This document shows positions 59,334 to 64,000 of a stretch of 64,000 nt of DNA, in pieces. Source of the DNA: Caulobacteraceae bacterium (lineage in GTDB: Bacteria; Pseudomonadota; Alphaproteobacteria; Caulobacterales; Caulobacteraceae); contig CANJLK010000001.1 in the NCBI GenBank assembly GCA_947475465.1, forward strand, positions 186,001 through 250,000, in the 5' to 3' direction. Within the stretch, counting starts at the first letter, position 1. Every line of letters starts with the position of its first letter. A program made the translations under genes and the position numbers. The notes beneath the pieces were generated by a model. That model was not told where the DNA came from. It worked only from the letters and a program-made list of their open reading frames with translations, and made no database searches.

Positions 59334-59762
59334 ATGAATGACGCCGCGTATGCCTGCCATATCTGCACCTCGCTGGAACAGGCGCTGCCAGAGAATACGG
59401 TCATCCGTACCGCCAACTGGTGTGTCACCGGCGTAAAGGATTCGCCGGGCCACCTGATGGTCACCGCGGTGACACACGACGCCGGCATCGCCGGGCTGTC
59501 GCCGGAAGCCGCCGCCGACCTGGGCCCGCTGATCCAAAAGTTGAGCGCCGGTCTCCTGGCGTCGGGCGCCTTCACCCGCACCTCCTTCATCCACCTGGGC
59601 GACGCTGCGCCCCACACCCATTTCATGCTCATCGGCCGCGCGCCCGGCGACCTGCCGGTGGTGGACGCCAAGCCGCTGGGCGCCCGCGTCGTCGCGTTGC
59701 AGGACGCCGAACGCGCCAGGACCGAAATCGCAGAGCTTCGGACCCTGCTGACCCTGGGCTGA
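59334..59762 (+). CDS. HIT-like superfamily protein
   Basis: A 142-residue small protein with the HIT layout: CHICTSLE near the N-terminus, PGHLMVTAVTHD in the central strands and APHTHFMLIGR where the histidine triad HxHxHxx lies; the third His is Met. ATG 59334 follows AAGGGAACG. HIT proteins hydrolyse or transfer nucleotides; the imperfect triad makes activity uncertain. It stands alone between the divergent Gfo/Idh gene and the convergent FAH-family gene. Confidence 0.7.
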   Translation: MNDAAYACHICTSLEQALPENTVIRTANWCVTGVKDSPGHLMVTAVTHDAGIAGLSPEAAADLGPLIQKLSAGLLASGAFTRTSFIHLGDAAPHTHFMLIGRAPGDLPVVDAKPLGARVVALQDAERARTEIAELRTLLTLG

Positions 59763-59765
59763 ACC

Positions 59766-60650
59766 TCAGGCGAGAACCTCGTCGACGATCGGATTGCGCA
59801 GAATGCCGACGCCCTCGACCTCGCTCTCGATCACCTCGCCGGCCCGCAGGTAAGGCAGGCTCTCGTCGGTGATGTCCTTGAGGATCGCCTCGCGGTGAGT
59901 GTCGGCGACGGTGCCGCCGCAGGTGCCGGTGGCGACCACGTCGCCGGCGTTGAAGGTCATGAAGCTGCTGATCAGCTCGATTCCCTCGTCCACCTTCCAG
60001 AACATGTTGGCGGTGTTGTCGCTCTGCACGACCTTGCCGTTGCGACGCAGCTGGATGGAAAGACCATCGCATCCCGGCGGCAGTTCGTCAGGGGTCACCA
60101 GTTCGGGGCCGAGCGGCCCGGTCCGGTCGCTGTTCTTCATCAGGGACAGATTGACCCCGCCGCCGAAGCCCCGGACCGAGGCGTCGTTGAACACGGTGTA
60201 TCCGGCCACATAGTCGAGCGCGTCGCGCCGCTTCACGTGCTTGGCGTGTTTGCGGAAGACGAAGGCCAGCTCGACCTCGTAGTCCAGGGTCCGCGACTTC
60301 AGGGGCGCAACGATCGGCGCGTCGTGGCCCACCAGGCGATCGCTGGAGGAGATGAAGCAGCCGGGGGAAGCCGGGCGCTGGGTCACGTGCGAGGGATAGT
60401 TCAGGCCGAAACCGAAGAACTTCGGGGGGCGGGGGATCACCGGAAGATAGACGAGGCCTTCGACCGGGCGGCGGGCGTGGCCGGCGGCGTTTCGGGCGGC
60501 CAGGCCGGCTTCCTCCAGCAGGTCCTGCTCGATCAGGCCCAGGAGGGTCGTGGGCAGCTGCGGCGCAGCCAGGCCAAGGTCGACGATCTCTTCGCCGAAG
60601 CGGACGCCGACCGTCTCGACGCCGGCCTTGTCGAAGGTGAGGAACCTCAT
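59766..60650 (-). CDS. Fumarylacetoacetate hydrolase (FAH) family protein
   Basis: A 294-residue FAH-fold enzyme. The metal ligands appear as DYEVELAFVF (two Glu) and FNDASVRG (Asp), and KFFGFGLNYPSHV and MTFNAGDVVATGTCGG complete the family pattern. FAH-family enzymes hydrolyse or decarboxylate beta-diketo or enol acids after ring cleavage. It follows the FAD hydroxylase by 19 bases on the same strand, a typical aromatic-degradation pairing. Confidence 0.92.
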   Translation of the reverse strand: MRFLTFDKAGVETVGVRFGEEIVDLGLAAPQLPTTLLGLIEQDLLEEAGLAARNAAGHARRPVEGLVYLPVIPRPPKFFGFGLNYPSHVTQRPASPGCFISSSDRLVGHDAPIVAPLKSRTLDYEVELAFVFRKHAKHVKRRDALDYVAGYTVFNDASVRGFGGGVNLSLMKNSDRTGPLGPELVTPDELPPGCDGLSIQLRRNGKVVQSDNTANMFWKVDEGIELISSFMTFNAGDVVATGTCGGTVADTHREAILKDITDESLPYLRAGEVIESEVEGVGILRNPIVDEVLA

Positions 60651-60669
60651 CCCTTTTGCTCCCGGCGGC

Positions 60670-62475
60670 TCAGGCTACAGGTTCGGCCGCGCGGCTGCGG
60701 GCGTTGACCCCGCCCGCCAGGATCGTCCCCATGGCGGCGCGCAGCGCCTGATAGGCGTCGGCCTGGCGCGGCGCGCGGTAGGCCACGAAGCCGTCCGGAC
60801 GCGCCAGGACCACCCCGTCGTCCTCGACGCCGCTCAGCTCGCGCCACTTGCCGCTGGGGTCGGCCGCGTCCCCGCCAGGACCGACGCGCACCACCCGAAG
60901 CGTCAGTCCGGTCTCGGCGGAAAGCTTGTCCGCGGCGGCGCGCCAATCATCGCTCTTCGCTCCAGTCAGCAGGAGGAACCCGCCCATGGGCACTAGGTCG
61001 TGAGTCGAAACCCGATCGCCCTGGTGTTCCAGCCAAGCGTGCGGGAGTCGGCAGCCGGGGCGGCTCGACTGGGTGTAGTGGTGGCCCATGGGGTCGCGCG
61101 GCGGGAAGTCCCCGCCGTCGTCGACGATGGCGCCGTTGGGGTAGGTGTAGCCCATCTCCAGGTCGTGCACGCTGAACTCTGTGCGCAGGATCGTGGAGAC
61201 GTCCGTCAGTCGCTGGCGGCGCGACTCGCCGCCGGCGTTGTCGGCGATCAGCTTCTGCACCCGGGCCACATTGGCCTCCACCGGGGCGCTGGCCATGATC
61301 CCCAGGCTGGCCATCATGATCGGCTTGTTTTCGAAGGCGAACAGGGACCAGGCAGCGTTGTCCGCCACGACTGGCCGCCGCTCGCGCTCATAGGAGGTCA
61401 GGAGGTCCGGCGGCGCCAGTCCCTTGAGCACCAGGGCCAGCTTCCAGCAGACGTTGTGCGCGTCCTGGATTCCGGAATTCAACCCCAGACCCGCGAAGGG
61501 CGCGTGCTTGTGGGCTGCGTCGCCGACGATCAACACCCGGCCCTTCTGGAAGCTGTCGGCCAGCACGCCCTCGACGGTCCAGTAGCTGACCTGGTGGATC
61601 TTCAGCGGCTGGTCGATCTTCAGGTAGTCCTGCACCTGGGCTTCGGCGTTTTCCGGGGTGACCCGTTCCTCGCCGTCCATGTGCGCCCAGGCGATCAGCC
61701 ACTCCTCGCTGCGACCATCCCAGTGCTTGGGTCCAAGTGTCAGCATGCCGCCGGAGAAACCGCCGCGGCCGATCGGCCGGTCGGGCCGGACGAACACCCG
61801 AAGGACGCAGTCGTCTTCCAGGACATAGGATGAGAGGTCGCCGGAGAAATGCACGGAGGCCACTTCGGCCAGGTTGGTGGTTCCGCCGATCGCCACGCCC
61901 AGCGCCGGGCCCACGGTCTTTCCGGCGTCGGCCGCGATCATGTAGCTCGCCTTGACCGCGATATCCTCGCCGGCCTCCAGGTCGCGCACCACGGCCGATA
62001 CCGAATGGGCGTCCTGGGTGAAGCTGATCAGTTCGTGGCGGTAGAGCACCCGACCGGGATTGCGGCGCGTGGCGTGCTCGGACAGCACCGGCTCGAGCCG
62101 GATTTGCGGGACGTTGGCCGGCGGTGAGGCGCTCTTCTCGTCGTAGGCGGCCTTGTAGGCGCCGCCGCCCAGCGCGTCGGCCGTCAGCAAGCGGACCCGG
62201 TCCACCGGGCCATCTCCGCCCAGGGAGGTGTACCAATGGACCTTGGCCATCATGTCGCGAGGCGCGCTGGCCTCATAGACCGCATCGGCGACCCCGTGCT
62301 GGCGGTAGATCTCCATGGTTCGGGGATTGAGATAGTGGGCCTTGGGCAGGTGGGAGGTCGAGAGGTGGCGCTCGATCAGCAGCGATTCCACGCCCAGATC
62401 GGCCAGGATGTTCGAAGCCGTGAGACCCGATCCGCCGCCGCCGACGATCAGGACGGGAACTTCCAGAGTGCGCAT
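60670..62475 (-). CDS. FAD-dependent monooxygenase, aromatic-ring hydroxylase type
   Basis: A 601-residue class A flavin hydroxylase (PheA/TfdB/MhpA group): FAD site GGGGSG (12-17), mid-protein ASYMIAADAGKTVGPALG with the DG-like motif altered to DAG, and the ribityl-contact GDAAHKHAPFAGLGLNSGIQDAHN. A C-terminal thioredoxin-like domain (DLVPMGGFLLLTG) is present, as in phenol hydroxylase. GGGGGGG precedes the ATG at 62475. It probably hydroxylates a phenolic or enolic ring with NAD(P)H, feeding the FAH-family enzyme. Confidence 0.92.
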   Translation of the reverse strand: MRTLEVPVLIVGGGGSGLTASNILADLGVESLLIERHLSTSHLPKAHYLNPRTMEIYRQHGVADAVYEASAPRDMMAKVHWYTSLGGDGPVDRVRLLTADALGGGAYKAAYDEKSASPPANVPQIRLEPVLSEHATRRNPGRVLYRHELISFTQDAHSVSAVVRDLEAGEDIAVKASYMIAADAGKTVGPALGVAIGGTTNLAEVASVHFSGDLSSYVLEDDCVLRVFVRPDRPIGRGGFSGGMLTLGPKHWDGRSEEWLIAWAHMDGEERVTPENAEAQVQDYLKIDQPLKIHQVSYWTVEGVLADSFQKGRVLIVGDAAHKHAPFAGLGLNSGIQDAHNVCWKLALVLKGLAPPDLLTSYERERRPVVADNAAWSLFAFENKPIMMASLGIMASAPVEANVARVQKLIADNAGGESRRQRLTDVSTILRTEFSVHDLEMGYTYPNGAIVDDGGDFPPRDPMGHHYTQSSRPGCRLPHAWLEHQGDRVSTHDLVPMGGFLLLTGAKSDDWRAAADKLSAETGLTLRVVRVGPGGDAADPSGKWRELSGVEDDGVVLARPDGFVAYRAPRQADAYQALRAAMGTILAGGVNARSRAAEPVA

Positions 62476-62609
62476 TGCCAACCCCCCCCTTGTGACCAGG
62501 ACGCCACGTCGAGGCGGCTCCACGGCATGGAAATAGATCGGCATTCCGCTAGGCTGCAATGGAATTCGATCCGTGCGACGTGTCCGGCGCGTGTTCGAGG
62601 ACTGAGCCG

Positions 62610-63635
62610 ATGGACCTTTTGCCTGACGCCGAGCAGGAGCAGATCGCCGACAGCGTGGCGGCCTTCCTACGCGCCCAGGCCCCGGCGGCGCGCCTGCTGG
62701 AGCGGGACCGGCCCCATGCGAGCGCGGAGCGCGGGCTTTGGCCGCGTTATGCCGCCCTGGGCTGGTTCGGCATGGGCCTGGCTGAGGACCTGGGCGGCGT
62801 CGGTTACGGACCGGCGGAGGAGGCGCTGCTCTATCGCGAGATCGGCAGGACTCTCGCCTCGCCCAACATCCTGGCCGCCCGTCTCGCCGCCGAAGTTGCT
62901 GGGCGGACGGGACAGCCCGACGTCGGACAGTCGCTCCTGGCGGGAGACATCACTGCCGCCGTCGCCAATCCCACCGGCCGCTGCCGGCTGGGGCCGCGAT
63001 GTTCTGGACGCTTTCAGGTGTTGGATGCGGATCCCGACGGCCGCGTTGTCGCCTGGAACGACGACGGCGTGGCGGTCCTTCAGCTGAATCAATTCAAAAT
63101 CGTACGATCAATCCCGAGCCTCGATGCGGGGGTGTCACTGGCCGTTGGCGAACTCGAAGACGCGACGCCATCTGCCTGGATTTCTGCCCAGGAGGCTCCG
63201 CTCCCGGCCTTCGCCATGGTGATGGTCGCGGCCATGGCCTGCGGCGTGGCCGAGGCTGCCGCCGCGAGCGCGCTGGACTACGTAAAATTCCGGCAGCAGT
63301 TCGGACGCCCTATCGGTTCCTTCCAGGCGATCAAACACCACTGCGCCAACATGGCGCTCGCCAACGAGGCCGCCTGGGCCCAGACGGTGATGGCGACGCT
63401 GTCGCTTGATGACGACACCGCGACGCGCAATTTCGAGACGGCGGCGGCGAAGTTTGTCTCGACCGAGGCCGCCAACCTCTGCGCGGCGCTGAACGTGCAG
63501 CTGCACGGTGGTTTGGGCTATGCGGCGGAGTGCGACGCGCACCTCTATGTGAAGCGCGCCCGGCTTCTGGAGCAGCTGGGCGGCGCGCGACGGGCGCATC
63601 GCGACAAACTCATGTCTTTTCCGATGACGGCCTGA
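62610..63635 (+). CDS. Acyl-CoA dehydrogenase, smaller partner
   Basis: A 341-residue acyl-CoA dehydrogenase-like protein: the N-terminal helical domain with GLAEDLGGVGYGPAEEALLYREIG, FRQQFGRPIGSFQAIKHHCANMAL and VQLHGGLGYAAECDAHLYVKR. As in 47901-49004 the MCAD-type YEG segment is missing. ATG 62610 follows GAGGA. The next gene, 10 bases on, is a larger acyl-CoA dehydrogenase, so this is a second small/large pair. Confidence 0.9.
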   Translation: MDLLPDAEQEQIADSVAAFLRAQAPAARLLERDRPHASAERGLWPRYAALGWFGMGLAEDLGGVGYGPAEEALLYREIGRTLASPNILAARLAAEVAGRTGQPDVGQSLLAGDITAAVANPTGRCRLGPRCSGRFQVLDADPDGRVVAWNDDGVAVLQLNQFKIVRSIPSLDAGVSLAVGELEDATPSAWISAQEAPLPAFAMVMVAAMACGVAEAAAASALDYVKFRQQFGRPIGSFQAIKHHCANMALANEAAWAQTVMATLSLDDDTATRNFETAAAKFVSTEAANLCAALNVQLHGGLGYAAECDAHLYVKRARLLEQLGGARRAHRDKLMSFPMTA

Positions 63636-63645
63636 CCGGCGCGTC

Positions 63646-64000
63646 ATGGATCACCAATTCACCGAGGACGATCGCCGCTTCCGTCAGGATGTCCGCGCCT
63701 GGCTGGCGGACAATGCGCCGACCGAGCCACGGCCCGACGACGGCCCCGCCATACGGGCCTTCGACCTGGCCTGGCAAAAGCGGCAGTACGCGGGCGGTTG
63801 GGCCGGGGTCTCCTGGCCCTCCGAGTATGGCGGGCGGGGCCTATCGCTGATCCGCCAGATGATCTGGTTCGAGGAATGCGGCCGGCGGGGGACCCCGCCG
63901 CTCGGCAGCCTGTCGGTGGCGCTCAATCACGCTGGGCCCACCCTGATCATGCTTGGAACCGAGGCGCAGAAGGCCTTCCACCTTCCGCGCATCCTGCGGG
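63646..64000 (+). CDS. Acyl-CoA dehydrogenase, larger partner (partial, runs off the end)
   Basis: An open frame from ATG 63646 to the right edge, 118 codons without a stop. It reads the N-terminal domain of an acyl-CoA dehydrogenase: FTEDDRRFRQDVRAWL, GWAGVSWPSEYGGRGLSL and a C-terminal fragment with GTEAQKAFHLPRIL. It resembles the N-terminus of the larger partner at 49018-50205 (WSVAHWPKEYGGTGWS). It starts 10 bases after the smaller gene, so it is its likely partner. Confidence 0.88.
   Translation, partial: MDHQFTEDDRRFRQDVRAWLADNAPTEPRPDDGPAIRAFDLAWQKRQYAGGWAGVSWPSEYGGRGLSLIRQMIWFEECGRRGTPPLGSLSVALNHAGPTLIMLGTEAQKAFHLPRILR

Noticed and set aside
1..64000. Insertion sequences, integrases, tRNA genes or CRISPR arrays
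   Set aside because: I found no transposase or integrase motifs, no cloverleaf with CCA-type end and no regularly spaced short repeats.

Overview
The window is a dense, high-GC stretch from a Gram-negative alphaproteobacterium. The host is probably Caulobacterales-like (Phenylobacterium/Caulobacter type) or Sphingomonadales-like. The grounds are a TonB-dependent receptor with a DDVVVTAR-type TonB box, an opgG/opgH pair, very short intergenic gaps, GTG/TTG starts and near-total GC preference at third codon positions. No rRNA, tRNA, CRISPR array, transposase or integrase was found. Gene content is accessory catabolism: oxidative attack on a hydrophobic compound followed by CoA-linked beta-oxidation.

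Layout. 1-5008: a gene tail, a dienoyl-CoA-reductase-like SDR, a ThDP-dependent enzyme, a GlcD-type FAD oxidase and a second SDR. 5033-9422: an osmoregulated periplasmic glucan operon (opgG, a DUF998 membrane protein, opgH), the only clearly housekeeping block. 9710-18293: MarR regulator, a probable TonB-receptor relic, SnoaL-like protein, ferredoxin, P450, SDR, MFS, a second P450, GST and acyl-CoA dehydrogenase. 18352-27182: membrane PQQ dehydrogenase divergent from an intact TonB receptor, then IclR regulator, enoyl-CoA hydratase-like protein and MFS. 27195-37551: a coenzyme F420 locus. It holds an LLM-type oxidoreductase, a second SnoaL-like protein, two tandem PPOX-type flavin/deazaflavin proteins with a shared upstream element, and a complete translationally coupled operon fbiC-npdG-cofE-cofD-cofC, followed by an MFS and a third PPOX protein. 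37712-47885: small ABM-fold protein, carboxylesterase, CrtC/AttH-like protein, CoA ligase, APH-fold kinase, then hydrolase, Baeyer-Villiger-like monooxygenase and two tandem SDRs. 47901-54449: a five-gene minus-strand operon (ThDP enzyme, enoyl-CoA hydratase, CoA ligase, two acyl-CoA dehydrogenases). 54695-64000: iron alcohol dehydrogenase, soluble PQQ sugar dehydrogenase, hydratase/isomerase, Gfo/Idh/MocA oxidoreductase, HIT-like protein, FAH-family hydrolase, aromatic-type FAD hydroxylase and a second acyl-CoA dehydrogenase pair running off the end.

How it may work together (inference): the TonB receptor imports a substrate under IclR control. P450/ferredoxin, the BVMO-like enzyme, SDRs and F420-dependent reductases modify it. 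Esterases and CoA ligases feed it to paired acyl-CoA dehydrogenases and hydratases, and the ThDP enzymes handle 2-hydroxy/2-oxo intermediates. The most notable feature is a full F420 biosynthesis operon plus candidate F420 users inside an alphaproteobacterial catabolic island. Recurrent duplication (two ThDP enzymes, two P450s, two SnoaL-like proteins, tandem PPOX genes, tandem SDRs, two adjacent acyl-CoA dehydrogenase pairs) suggests the island grew by copying its own modules.
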